Part shown: positions 28,153 through 37,600 of the stretch, one piece after another
Numbering within the stretch: the first letter of the stretch is position 1
Layout of the letters: each line of letters begins with the position of its first letter
DNA from: Flavobacterium daejeonense DSM 17708
Lineage (GTDB): Bacteria; Bacteroidota; Bacteroidia; Flavobacteriales; Flavobacteriaceae
Reading direction: 5' to 3'
Length of the DNA stretch: 64,000 bases
NCBI RefSeq assembly: GCF_000425425.1
Contig: NZ_AUDK01000001.1
Span: forward strand, 310,001 to 374,000
Made by a program: the position numbers and the translations under genes
The notes under the pieces: generated by a model
What the model was told of the DNA's origin: nothing
The model's database searches: none
What the model saw: only the letters and a program-made list of their open reading frames with translations

Positions 28153-29169
28153 CTATTTTACATTTTTAAATAATCTATCCCATTGAAATTCACCTTGATA
28201 ATTTGACCATAACACACATTGTACTTTACCAATAATATTAGATTCCGGGACAAAACCCCATGCCCGAGAATCTAAGGTTTCCTTTCTATTATCACCCATC
28301 ATAAAATAATAATCTTGTTTGAATGTGTAGGTAGTAGCTTTTTTATTATTTATAAAACAAATACCCTTTAACTCCTTAATCTTGCAATTCTCAGAGCCAT
28401 TAATTGCTCTCTCATATAATGAAAAAGTTTCTGGATTTAATTTTATTTGCATTCCTTTTTTGGGAATCACAAAAGGCCCCATATTATCAAATGTCCATTT
28501 TATTTCAGGCGTTTTGACAAATGTCTTTCCTTCAACAAAGGTGTCAATTTTAATTTTAATTGAATTAATACAATTAACTTTCTTAAGAAAGTCTAATTCA
28601 AATTTTGATAGATTTCCTTCACTAAATTTACCACTGCAATTATTTAGCATTATGTCATTTAAAGCCAAAGAATCAAGTGCTTTATATAATTTTTTTTTGT
28701 TTTTAATTTTAAATTTATAATTGTTTTTTTCTGTGTCAGGAGAAGCAAAAAGCTTATTATTGGTATAAATTGCTGCGTTTTTAATATTTAGTGTATCACC
28801 AGGTAATGCTACACAACGTTTAACCAGAATATAATTTTTATTCCATGTAGAGTTAAATACAAAAATATCTCCCTGTTTAATTGTTGAAGTACCCGATACT
28901 CTTTTATAATCCCACCAATCTTCTTTTATTCTTTTCTTCGCCTTATCATTAAAATAAAAAGCGATGTTTATCCATGGAATGTCAAAAGGGGAACGAGGCA
29001 ATCTCGGGCCATATTCAAGTTTATTAATCACAATTACATCCCCTGGATACAACAGGTTCTCCATAGAGGAGCTTGGGATTTTATAAATATCAAAGACCAA
29101 TAGTCTAATAATAATCACTAAACTTAAAATAACTAAAAATAAAATGACAGGCTTTACTGTTTTCTTCAA
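28153..29169 (-). CDS. lepB: Signal peptidase I (accessory, with a large insertion)
   Basis: This 338-residue type I signal peptidase has one N-terminal membrane helix. The catalytic serine is S35 in IPSSSMENLL. The general-base lysine is K117 in ILVKRCVALPGD. The C-terminal motif is MMGDNRKETLDSRAWGFVP. Between these blocks about 165 residues (about 130-297) are inserted, more than in a minimal enzyme. It lies in an operon with an RND protein inside a peptide-export island, so it may be dedicated to cutting the AHA site of the small peptides. That role is inference; the enzyme assignment is secure. Confidence 0.88.
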   Translation of the reverse strand: MKKTVKPVILFLVILSLVIIIRLLVFDIYKIPSSSMENLLYPGDVIVINKLEYGPRLPRSPFDIPWINIAFYFNDKAKKRIKEDWWDYKRVSGTSTIKQGDIFVFNSTWNKNYILVKRCVALPGDTLNIKNAAIYTNNKLFASPDTEKNNYKFKIKNKKKLYKALDSLALNDIMLNNCSGKFSEGNLSKFELDFLKKVNCINSIKIKIDTFVEGKTFVKTPEIKWTFDNMGPFVIPKKGMQIKLNPETFSLYERAINGSENCKIKELKGICFINNKKATTYTFKQDYYFMMGDNRKETLDSRAWGFVPESNIIGKVQCVLWSNYQGEFQWDRLFKNVK

Positions 29170-29220
29170 GTGTACTATAATTTAATATTTTTTGATTAAG
29201 TGTAAAAACTGTAGTACAAC

Positions 29221-29380
29221 TAAGGAATTGTACACAATTATTTTGAGCTGCAATAATTTTTTAACATTGCTCACCAACTCTTTTTGGAAAGATTCGTTTT
29301 TCAAAAGTATAGTTTCCACCTCATTCTTTTTCGTTATATAGACTTTTTTCATACTAGTTTCATTGGCAACTTTTGAGCTT
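29221..29380 (-). pseudogene. Remnant of an RND adaptor (HlyD/AcrA-like) gene
   Basis: On the minus strand these bases encode a fragment like VANETSMKKVYITKKNEV and ETILLKNESFQKELVSN, which matches residues of about 33-70 of the intact adaptor at 38048-39166 (AANETTIEKKTYVSEKNEV, ETIVLKNESFQKELVSN). A frame change follows at a run of A, and the homology ends before the signal peptidase gene. The rest of the adaptor is gone. The fragment sits between the nonsense-mutated TlpA copy and the signal peptidase gene, in the same place as the adaptor in the intact module. Confidence 0.8.
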
Positions 29381-29401
29381 AAAAGGAAGTTTTTTGTTTT
29401 T

Positions 29402-30301
29402 CTATTCTTTGTCTTTGTTTAACAGTCTTTTTAATTCTGCTTCAATATTTATGTACATGTTTTCATTTCCTCCTTCACTATAGAATGATGTAATTCCTTT
29501 AGGATTTATAATTATATTCTTTGGGAAAGATTCTCCAAAAAGTTTAGCTGTTTCATTATTTCCTAATGTTTGCATTTAATTAAAATTCTTTGAATTTAAA
29601 AAATATTTTACTTCTTCTTTTTTATCAAAGGCTATTGCTAGAAAGATGACATCAGGATTCGATTTATATTTTTCAACCAAAGAATTTAAACCCGGCATTT
29701 CACGTATACATGGGGCACAAGTTGTCGCCCACCAATTAATAACAACATATTTACCAATAAAATCCTTAATTGAAACATTATCGCTTTTTAAAGATTCAAC
29801 TGTGACAGAAGGAAAAATTTTCTCTTTTTCTATTGTTTTTTCTATGTTTATGATTGTGGCAATTTTACTTTTTTGCATACTTCCATTAAGCCATAGATAT
29901 TGAATTTCGTTGGTAGAAGTATTGTGCTTCAATTGAACAGAAATTTTTTTCGAAGAATTGTCATAACTAATGTCTGTAACATTGGTTGGGAATTGAGATG
30001 ATTCATTTTTTAGAAGCTCAACAGTACTAAAAGTCTTGAATTTATTATTAATATAGGAGGAAATCCAATAGCCATTTGATTTACCTTGTGTCAATCCTCC
30101 AAAAACAACTTTCATGCTGTCAATTCCCGTTTCCAAATTGGAATAACTTAAATTACTCAATCCTAATTCTTTCACAATCGGTTTTATTTCTAACGGATAA
30201 CCAGAAATTATTTTACTTTTCAAAAAACGCTCTTTTTTTTGTGCATTAATTGATACGCTAAAAAATATTCCAATTGTTAATAACACTAATATCTGCTTCA
30301 T
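29402..30301 (-). pseudogene. TlpA-like thioredoxin gene with a premature stop
   Basis: The 299-codon frame is a near copy of the intact TlpA-like gene at 39287-40180. It is open for 241 codons to a TAA at 29576-29578, where the intact copy has TAC (Tyr) in NFNYMQ. After the stop the frame continues undamaged to MQTLGNNETAKLFGESFPKN and a TAG at 29402-29404. So a single nonsense change cuts about 57 residues. The signal peptide and CAPC motif (C195/C198) are intact. The short form may be made but would lack the last strands of the fold. It lies downstream of a CxxC protein and a propeller. Confidence 0.88.
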
Positions 30302-30486
30302 GAGCTATTTTTTTATTTTATGATTATTATTTTAAAAAAACATGAACCATAGGTTAAATTTAAACTACAGTTCATATCTGAATATTTAATTACCATAAGA
30401 TATACGATGAGAATTATCAAATGAATTTCCTCTTGATTCTTAAATCAAAATATTGTTCCTATTTATCCATTGATGGCTTAAATCTC

Positions 30487-31110
30487 CTAATTAAAAAATT
30501 TTGAATTAATGATTTTAAAATACTGGTTTGAATAGTTGACAATATTTTTATTAGGAACAAATACATTAGTAACTAAATCGTTTTGCAAGACAAAGTACAA
30601 AGGTTGAGTTATTTTTTCAGCTGGAATACCTAAAGCAGATTTCAATAGATACAGTTCACCACCCAGTTTGTATTTTTTATCTAAAATAAATAAATCTCGT
30701 TCATTTCCATCTATACTTATGATTGCTACTTTTTTGTTTCCTTTTGTATATTTTTTTGACAGATAATCTAATTCATTTTCTACACAAGAAGTACAAATAT
30801 TTTTATCTAGGTAAAAAATTAATTTGGGTTTATCTTGAGTTATTGATGAAAGTTTGACACTGTCTTTCGAAGCTAACTTCATTAGTTTGACATTTTTATT
30901 GATTTTATAACCTTCACTTTCTATTTGATTGAACATCATTTTTTCAAGTGTTTCTTGATTGCCAAAATCATAATTTTTAGAAGATTGAACTTCTGTTTTG
31001 TTGTCAATAGCTTGATTTTTAGTTTTCCCGATATTGCTAATTTTGTATAATAGAGAAAGATTAAACAATAGCAAAATTGTGATGATAATAGTTGTAATTT
31101 TATTTTTCAT
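30487..31110 (-). CDS. Membrane-anchored thioredoxin-like CxxC protein
   Basis: This 207-residue protein has one N-terminal membrane segment (residues 5-22) and a likely periplasmic domain. KPKLIFYLDKNICTSCVENELDYLSK gives a CxxC (C106/C109) after a strand of beta type, in the way of thioredoxin-like folds, followed by KKVAIISIDG. It could form or reduce disulfides. A smaller protein in the other module (41391-41834) has the similar GTGCSGCISE motif. It starts 2 bases after the propeller gene, so both are in one operon. The partner or substrate is not known. Confidence 0.65.
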   Translation of the reverse strand: MKNKITTIIITILLLFNLSLLYKISNIGKTKNQAIDNKTEVQSSKNYDFGNQETLEKMMFNQIESEGYKINKNVKLMKLASKDSVKLSSITQDKPKLIFYLDKNICTSCVENELDYLSKKYTKGNKKVAIISIDGNERDLFILDKKYKLGGELYLLKSALGIPAEKITQPLYFVLQNDLVTNVFVPNKNIVNYSNQYFKIINSKFFN

Positions 31111-31112
31111 TT

Positions 31113-32222
31113 TTATTTTACTTTGAATAATAATAATCCTGGGTTATCTAAATTTCCAATTTTAAACTCTTTTGCAATCTCACTTGAGGGATCAATAATT
31201 GTGTAAACGGTGTTATTATCCGCTGTACCTGTAATAGTAGTTTCAATTGGTTTATTATTAAATGTTATGAGCTGATTAAAAATATAAGTTTTATTTTTCA
31301 CAAGGTCGTGAATGCAATTGCTTTTCCCTTCTTTACTTAGAAATGTGAAATAAATGAATCTATTTGTTTCAAAATTGTTGTTAATAAACAATCTGTAATC
31401 TAATGTTTTTGACGAAACAGCTTGTATTTTATCCGCTAAACTAAGATTTGAGATTTTTTCTGGAAGCTTTTTTATTCCAAAATCAACATAAATTTTAGAA
31501 TTATATACCCCATCTGCGAATCGATATATAGTATCGTTAAAAGCCTCTGAATAAGTAATTTTATTACCAAACCTTATGAGCGGATTTGATAATGAAAAAT
31601 CACCTTGCTGATTTTTTGGAATGGCTAAAAACTTGTTTGTGATTTGTTTTTCATCCCAATTTTGAAATTTGTACCTTTTTTTAGCGGTTTCAATACCACC
31701 AGATGTAGCGGCTTTTAACAAATAATGCTTTTCAAACTTTTCTATTGAAATACAATTAAAAGGTAAATTATTTTGCATCAGATATTTTCCCGTAAAATCA
31801 TATGAAATTGTTTTTTTTAAAAATAAATCTAGTATTATGACTGCTCCATTTTTTTTGTCAATGTAAAAATCAATAGGGGTTTGGTATTCTCCTGGTCCTT
31901 TCCCAATTGTTCCAATTTTATTTAAAAATTTACCATTAGTATCAAAAACACAAACAGCTTTTACAGCTTTTGTATCTAATATGTATAGTTTATTGCCATC
32001 TAAAATTATTTTTTTGATGTTACCTAAAATGCAATCATCATTTATTTCCAATTTTACATATTTGAAAGGTGAAAAATAATCACTAGATATATCCTTTTTC
32101 ATAACTTGAAGAGGTACCTGAATTTTTGGCACAGCAATTTTATTTTTTTCGCATGAACTTAAGCATAGGATTGCTATACTCATTATTATAAGACTTGAAT
32201 AGTATAATTTTAATTTTTTCAT
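31113..32222 (-). CDS. 6-bladed beta-propeller lipoprotein
   Basis: The chosen start (32222) gives MKKLKLYYSSLIIMSIAILCLSSC, a lipoprotein signal; the longer frame to 32243 begins inside a hairpin and is not used. The mature part has repeated blade-like strands, for example FDTNGKFLNKIGTIGKGPGEYQTPIDFYID and KKTISYDFTGKYL, typical of the Bacteroidota 6-bladed propeller family. Such proteins are surface or periplasmic and often sit beside NVEALA-type peptides. It is the first gene after the peptide gene and its hairpin, followed by the CxxC gene. The ligand is unknown. Confidence 0.78.
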   Translation of the reverse strand: MKKLKLYYSSLIIMSIAILCLSSCEKNKIAVPKIQVPLQVMKKDISSDYFSPFKYVKLEINDDCILGNIKKIILDGNKLYILDTKAVKAVCVFDTNGKFLNKIGTIGKGPGEYQTPIDFYIDKKNGAVIILDLFLKKTISYDFTGKYLMQNNLPFNCISIEKFEKHYLLKAATSGGIETAKKRYKFQNWDEKQITNKFLAIPKNQQGDFSLSNPLIRFGNKITYSEAFNDTIYRFADGVYNSKIYVDFGIKKLPEKISNLSLADKIQAVSSKTLDYRLFINNNFETNRFIYFTFLSKEGKSNCIHDLVKNKTYIFNQLITFNNKPIETTITGTADNNTVYTIIDPSSEIAKEFKIGNLDNPGLLLFKVK

Positions 32223-32241
32223 TTTATCGTTTTTAATAAAC

Positions 32242-32269
32242 ATCAGTTAGGAATTAAATCCTAACTGAT
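32242..32269 (-). terminator. Hairpin downstream of the first peptide gene (terminator or attenuator)
   Basis: ATCAGTTAGGA (32242-32252) pairs perfectly with TCCTAACTGAT (32259-32269). It lies 10 bases after the peptide stop codon and just before the propeller gene. It would let the peptide be made in excess of the genes behind it. The T tract on the minus strand is short, so partial read-through is likely. Confidence 0.65.
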
Positions 32270-32279
32270 TTTAAAGAAT

Positions 32280-32597
32280 TTAACATTTAGTTTTTGAAAA
32301 GCAATATGCAGTTAAGTGACAACATGCCCATGTACTACTATCACAACTTACAGAACAACTCACTGTTGTACCTGATCCCATGACAGAGATTTCACCAGAA
32401 AAAGAACATGAAGATGCATTACAGCCACCTGCTGCACATGTTGGCTTAGTACCTCCTTCTCCATCGGCATGTGCAACATTCATACTCATTAAACTGGCTA
32501 AACTGGTATCTGAAGTAGAATCATTAATGGTATTAATATTAAAAATCATCATTACAGTAATCACTGCAATACCTAAAATTCCTATTATTTTTTTCAT
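32280..32597 (-). CDS. NVEALA-like small secreted cysteine-rich peptide 1
   Basis: This 105-residue precursor starts MKKIIGILGIAVITVMMIF and carries SDTSLASLMSMNVAHA, with a likely signal peptidase I cut after A44 (AHA). The leader is nearly the same as in the peptide at 43142-43393. The mature part would be about 61 residues with nine cysteines and much glycine, serine and threonine. The position of the leader end and the E/G after it fit the NVEALA family of Bacteroidota. An odd number of cysteines means at least one is free, bridging or bound to a partner. It lies downstream of a duplicated leader region and upstream of lipoprotein and thioredoxin-like genes. Confidence 0.72.
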   Translation of the reverse strand: MKKIIGILGIAVITVMMIFNINTINDSTSDTSLASLMSMNVAHADGEGGTKPTCAAGGCNASSCSFSGEISVMGSGTTVSCSVSCDSSTWACCHLTAYCFSKTKC

Positions 32598-32622
32598 TCT
32601 ATAAAATTTAATTGTTTAAAAT

Positions 32623-32636
32623 GGGTTTTTAAACCC
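32623..32636 (-). promoter_or_regulatory. Small hairpin in the peptide 1 5' region
   Basis: GGGTTTTTAAACCC can pair as GGGTT/AACCC. The matching site upstream of peptide 2 is GGGTATTTGTACCC, so the fifth pair has changed on both sides. This supports a selected RNA hairpin or a DNA dyad. It lies about 26 bases before the ATG. Confidence 0.5.
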
Positions 32637-32653
32637 TTTTGTACTTGTTGTTT

Positions 32654-32683
32654 TTGCAAAGTGGTATAGGAATGTTACTTTTG
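32654..32683 (+). promoter_or_regulatory. Plus-strand promoter in leader copy 1
   Basis: TTG at 32654-32656 is followed by exactly 19 bases and TACTTTTG at 32676-32683, a full match to TTG-N19-TAnnTTTG. It reads away from the peptide gene. The second leader has the same promoter. No gene follows on the plus strand, so the product would be a small RNA. Confidence 0.55.
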
Positions 32684-32893
32684 CGGAACATTACAACGAT
32701 TTTGCTTTAAGTCATTATACGAAATTATAAAGACATCATCTTTTATAAAATCTTCCTCTGGGTTGTGGTCTATGTCATAGGCTGCATTTTTTTAAGTTAA
32801 ACATTGTCAGATTTTTTTAATTTTAAAACCCAGAGGATTTGTTTTATTATCTTACAAAAAAAACACCCTTGAGGGACAAATTCTGTCACTTTG

Positions 32894-33094
32894 CTATTTT
32901 TTGATAAAATAATTATTATTTTTTCGACAATAGCTAATAGCATAACCTTCTTCCCTCAAATTGGTTAGCATTCTTTTTACTGTCCTGACACTGCATTCGT
33001 AGTCACTGGCTACTTTTTCAAGAGAATGCAATCTTTTATGTTCAATTAAATACAATAAGTGTTTTTCTTTTTCTTTTCTTTCAGAATAGGTCAT
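32894..33094 (-). CDS. Small stand-alone helix-turn-helix protein
   Basis: The 66 residues are little more than a winged helix-turn-helix of the HTH_11/DeoR type: LLYLIEHKRLHSLEKVASDYECSVRTVKRMLTNLREEGY, followed by a short beta wing (YAISYCRKNNNYFIKK). No sensor domain is present. It starts 16 bases after the TolC-type gene, so it may be its operon partner, and ends about 300 bases upstream of peptide 1. It is a candidate regulator of one or both modules. This is inferred from position. Confidence 0.65.
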   Translation of the reverse strand: MTYSERKEKEKHLLYLIEHKRLHSLEKVASDYECSVRTVKRMLTNLREEGYAISYCRKNNNYFIKK

Positions 33095-33110
33095 AACTAC
33101 ATCATTTTAA

Positions 33111-34625
33111 TTATTTATCCAACATTTCATCAAAATCATTACTGATAGTACTTTTATTTTGAAAATCATAAAGAGTCAATTGCTGTACCTCATAATAAAA
33201 TTTCCAATAATTATACAAACTCGTGATATAATTTTCAGAAGCTGTTTGCCAGGCTTTTCTGGCACTGGTTAGTCTTAACAAATCAATACTTCCTGATAAA
33301 AATCGTTTTTCAGTTACATCATAAGATGATTTTGAGATTTCACTAGTGCGCAAGGCTACAGTTACCAATTGTTTCTGAAGATTAAAATCTATGATTTTCA
33401 AGCTTAATTGCTGACTTAGCTTGTCGCTTTCTTGTTGGACTGCAATTTCGCTGACTTCATTATTCATTTTTGCCGTTTTGATATTTCCTTTTCTTTCTCC
33501 CCAATCTAATAAGGGGATATTCATTTGGATACTAATCATTTGTTGTTCTAACAATCTGCCATAAGCGTCACTAAAGGTATTCGCATTTTGATTGAGTCCA
33601 TAACTTCCTCTTAAAGACAAATCAAAACGATTTTCCTTGATTACTTTATCCAAATCCCTTTGTGCTTCTATTCTTTTTATTTTTAAATTAAAAACATCCG
33701 GATTGTTCGCTTCGGCTAGTGCCGTAGCTTCTTTAGTATCTATTTGTAAGTTGGATATCAATTCCGGTAATTCCGGTAATGAATGCAATGAGCTGTCGTC
33801 TCTTAGAAACAATCGCAATTCCGATTCCGCTTTTTCCAATTCTCTCTCATTCTGGGTTAAACTGGTTTCGGCATTATAGACATCTAATTCTAAATTAAGT
33901 ACGTCATCTTTTTCGATTGAGCCTATTTCATATCGTTTAGTTCCTATTTTAAAAAGCTTTTGGGTTGTTAACACATTCTCCTGAGCCAGTTCGACTCTCT
34001 TACTTGCCGAAGCCCAATTAAAAAAGTAGTTCACTGCCTTTAATTTGATATCCTGCAGTTCATAGAGGTATTCTTTTTTAGCATGTTCATATTGTAGAGG
34101 TGAAATTTTATGTGCCCATTTGAAACGATTAAAAGCCATGATGGGTTGGATCACTCCAATACGAATAGGAGTGGCAGTAAAATCTTTGGAATCAACTAGT
34201 CCGTAATTAGCCAGGCGGTTAAAACTGGAATTCACATAAAATGTTGCTCCTGTAGCTTTAACATTCTGATTGATGCTAAGGTTCGCATACGAGTTTAAAT
34301 TTTGTTGCGGTCGATACACATCAATGTTATTTTCGGAATCATATCTTTTTAATACCGATTTATTGTATGTTAAAGGTTCCAGTTCTAAATCAACTCTGGG
34401 TAATACACTTGCTTTAAATGATCTAAACTGCCAATAACTCGCCCCATATTGTTGCTTGGCTTTAAAAGCATCTAAGGATTTTTTACTGGCAATAGCAATA
34501 ATATCTTCGAGTGTGACTTTTTGTTTATTATCTGCAATTTTTTTTGAGTTTTGAGCTGTGATTTGTAAGCTGTATAAACCAAAACTAAAAAGTAAAATCA
34601 AATGTGTGTTTTTAATAAAATTCAT
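33111..34625 (-). CDS. TolC-family outer-membrane efflux protein
   Basis: This 504-residue protein has a signal peptide (to about residue 25, SLQITAQ). Two long repeats of coiled-coil helices with beta strands give the TolC plan, with segments such as YFFNWASASKRVELAQENVLTTQKLF and the second repeat around LSQQLSLKIIDFNLQKQLVTVALRT. It should form the outer-membrane exit duct of the RND system encoded directly upstream. It lies 47 bases after the RND gene. It is the only TolC gene in the island, so the divergent RND of the other module may also depend on it. Confidence 0.88.
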   Translation of the reverse strand: MNFIKNTHLILLFSFGLYSLQITAQNSKKIADNKQKVTLEDIIAIASKKSLDAFKAKQQYGASYWQFRSFKASVLPRVDLELEPLTYNKSVLKRYDSENNIDVYRPQQNLNSYANLSINQNVKATGATFYVNSSFNRLANYGLVDSKDFTATPIRIGVIQPIMAFNRFKWAHKISPLQYEHAKKEYLYELQDIKLKAVNYFFNWASASKRVELAQENVLTTQKLFKIGTKRYEIGSIEKDDVLNLELDVYNAETSLTQNERELEKAESELRLFLRDDSSLHSLPELPELISNLQIDTKEATALAEANNPDVFNLKIKRIEAQRDLDKVIKENRFDLSLRGSYGLNQNANTFSDAYGRLLEQQMISIQMNIPLLDWGERKGNIKTAKMNNEVSEIAVQQESDKLSQQLSLKIIDFNLQKQLVTVALRTSEISKSSYDVTEKRFLSGSIDLLRLTSARKAWQTASENYITSLYNYWKFYYEVQQLTLYDFQNKSTISNDFDEMLDK

Positions 34626-34671
34626 TATTTATAAATTGAATATTCATAATCTTTAACCCTTAACTTTTAAC

Positions 34672-37600
34672 TCATAACTTTTTTACTTTCTTCTCCATCC
34701 TTTTAGCAAAATAGTAATAGCATAAAGGGGTAAAATAAAGACTGATTATAGTTCCTAATATCATTCCGCCTGTTAATACCGTTGCTAGCGGCGCTTGCAA
34801 TTCTGCTCCTATACCACCTGTAAAAAGAAGCGGAACAACTGCCAAAATAGTAGTCAAACTGGTCATCAAGATGGGTTTTAGCCTTCGTTGTCCTGCAATT
34901 AGCAGCGCTTTTAGAATAGAATTCCCCTGACGTTGTAATTGGATAATGGTGTCAATTTTCAGGATGGAATCATTAATTACAATTCCACTCATCACCACAA
35001 TACCAATCATGGACATTAAATTAATACTCATCCCAAAAATTTTCAACAATAGAAAAGCTCCTGCCAAATCCAGAGGAATTTCAATTAATATGATTAACGG
35101 TAGTACGAGGGATTCAAATTGAGAAGCCAAGATGAAATAAAGCAGCAGCAATGAAATTAACAAAACAGCGATTAATTCGCCCATTAATTCCTTGTTGCTA
35201 AAAAAGCTCCCGCTAAAGGAAACGGTATACAATTTATTATCCTTTACCACATTTTTTACGGTAGTAATGCTATGATTGACATTCTCTTCATCCGTATTTA
35301 ATGCAATCGGGTAGTATTCGCCTTCCATACCTCCTGTAATGGTTTTCATGTCTTGGGAATTGACGGCTTTAATAAAATCACTGGCGTGAAATACGGCACT
35401 ATCTCTGGATTGTACTGTGGTTTCACTCAACACTTGCTCAATTGTTTTGCTTTCTCCACCAAGGATGACAGGGACAAAATTTTGATTGTCTATTACCGAT
35501 AAAATTTCACGTTCGTTAAAAGCACTTTTTAAGGCATCAAATAAGGTATTGGTAGTTACTCCATACGTCATTAACTTTTCCTGATCTGCTATAAGATTGA
35601 TGTGTTCCTGCCATGCAATAGGGTTTAATTGTATATTGCCTATATTTTGTTGTACCTGACCCCAAACTTTTTTTAATTGTTCGTTTTGTGCATTTCCTAT
35701 ATTGGCTACATTTCGTAATCGGGCCACTAAAATTTCTTGCTTGTCTGAGAAAATCATATTAAAAATATTGTCCACATTGCTATAGGAAACAACGGCTTTG
35801 GCATATTTTTTTTGAAGAAAAAGAGTCATTTCTTTTTTTACTTTCGCTAATTTTTCGGGAGAATCACAGCGAATATAAATGGCACTTTCTGAAGATAAAG
35901 CAGCCGATTCTTTGTCTAAAATAAATTGTTGCGAGCCTACCAGTGCTGTATAATTCAGGAGTTCATTTTTTACAGGTTCTAGTACTTCCAATACCATTCG
36001 TTTGTTTTCCTCGACATTAATTTGTTTGTTCCAGTCAATTTTTAATACTGTTTCGGTTGTCGTTAAATAAGGCATCTGTGTTTTGGGAAGTAACTGAAAT
36101 AAAGCCACTCCTACCAGTAGTAATGTGATGCAAATAGCCCAACACATTTTTTGTTTTCGCATCACAAAACGAAATCCTTTTTCGTATAATTCCCCATAAT
36201 CCAAAGTATTCGTTTTTTCAAGAAAACGTTCCATTCTGCTTTTCTTTCCGGTATCTTTTAAATGAAAAAGATGGTATAATAAGGGTACTAAAGTAACAGA
36301 GACTAATAACGAAACAAACAATCCTATCGTTATCGCCATAGCCTGATCATAAAACAAAGCCCCCGAAATACCACTTAAAAAAGACAGCGGTAAAAAAACG
36401 GAACAGGTTGTCAAGACAGAGGAAAGCAAAGGTTTGATCACTTCATTAGCTCCTAAAACACAGGCTTGTGTTAAAGAGTGTTTTTGCTCTCTGTATTGTA
36501 TAATATTTTCAATGACAATAATGGAATTATCAATCATTAAACCTATTCCTAAAATTAATCCCGACAACGAAATAATATTAATAGAAATAGAAAAAACATG
36601 AAAAAATGCCAAACTAATTATCAAAGAAACTGGCACAGATATACCTATCAATAAAGGTGATTTGACATCTTTCAAAAACAAAAACATAATGGCAAATGCC
36701 AATAAAATACCCCATACCAAATCTTGTTTGATATTGGATATGGCTACTTCCAACAATTCGGTTTGGTCTCGGCTTACTGAAAATTCTATGGTGGGATAGT
36801 CACTTTTAAGCCTGTCAACAAGGGAATTCAATGATGATTTTAAATTTTCCATTCTCGCATCGCTTTGCTGAATGATGGCCATCGTTATAGCTTCTTTATC
36901 ATCAGATATAACCAATCCCGTGCGTTTTTGTGGATGCTCGATAACCTGAGCCAGATCTTTTAACTGGAAAAGCCGGTCACTTTTTTTGATATAAATAGCT
37001 TCAATTTCTTTAATAGTATTCAGGCTGGATCCCAAACGAACATTGTATTGGTATTGATTGTCTTTAATCAATAAACTCCCCACCTCAACATCATACGTTT
37101 TGATGGCCGATTCCAATTCGTTCAAACTAATTCCTAAGGCATCAAGCTTCTCAATATCTGGAACAATCCTAATTTCAGAAAAAACCAATCCGCTGACATC
37201 TACCATGGCAACTTCTTCCACTTGCTCAATGCGTTTACGAATCACCTGATTAGCAAAACGACTAAAATCAACAAATTGTTGCGAAACGGGATAGAGTTCA
37301 CTATTAGAAACGATAGGGATTTCTTTGTTCTTGTTTTTTAAAGTCAGATTCAAATAAAATACAGGAACATCGGTAATATTAGCCTTGATTACTTTAGGAC
37401 GTTTGATAGTCTTGGGAAGATTTCCCATGGCACGGTCAATTTTCTCATTGACTTCAATAAAGGAGTAATCAATCTTGGTTCCCTGTTCAAAACTCAATCG
37501 AATGATGCCGTTGCCATTGCTGGATTCCGTTTTAATATCTTTCAGGTGGCTTAGCTGCATTAAATTGGAACGCAAATTTTTTATAATAACGTCTTCCACT

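Larger units (their letters stand above)
32598..32850. repeat. Duplicated leader region, copy 1
   Basis: This stretch upstream of peptide 1 is largely identical to 43394-43648 upstream of peptide 2. It contains a hairpin (32623-32636) near the start codon, a plus-strand promoter (32654-32683) pointing away from the peptide gene, an identical block of about 60 bases, and CCTCTGGGTT with its inverse AACCCAGAGG. The copies have diverged in the middle but not at the ends. Confidence 0.85.

Noticed and set aside
29576..30301. Reading the first TlpA copy as an intact 241-residue gene
   Set aside because: The frame continues with clear homology past the TAA, so the end is a nonsense change and not a natural C-terminus.
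32380..32604. Plus-strand open frame opposite peptide 1
   Set aside because: It is the antisense of a conserved leader and core; it lies upstream of, not downstream of, the plus-strand promoter.
32640..32700. Sigma-54 promoter in the duplicated leader
   Set aside because: No GG-N10-GC spacing is found on either strand; the match to the housekeeping Bacteroidota promoter is much better.
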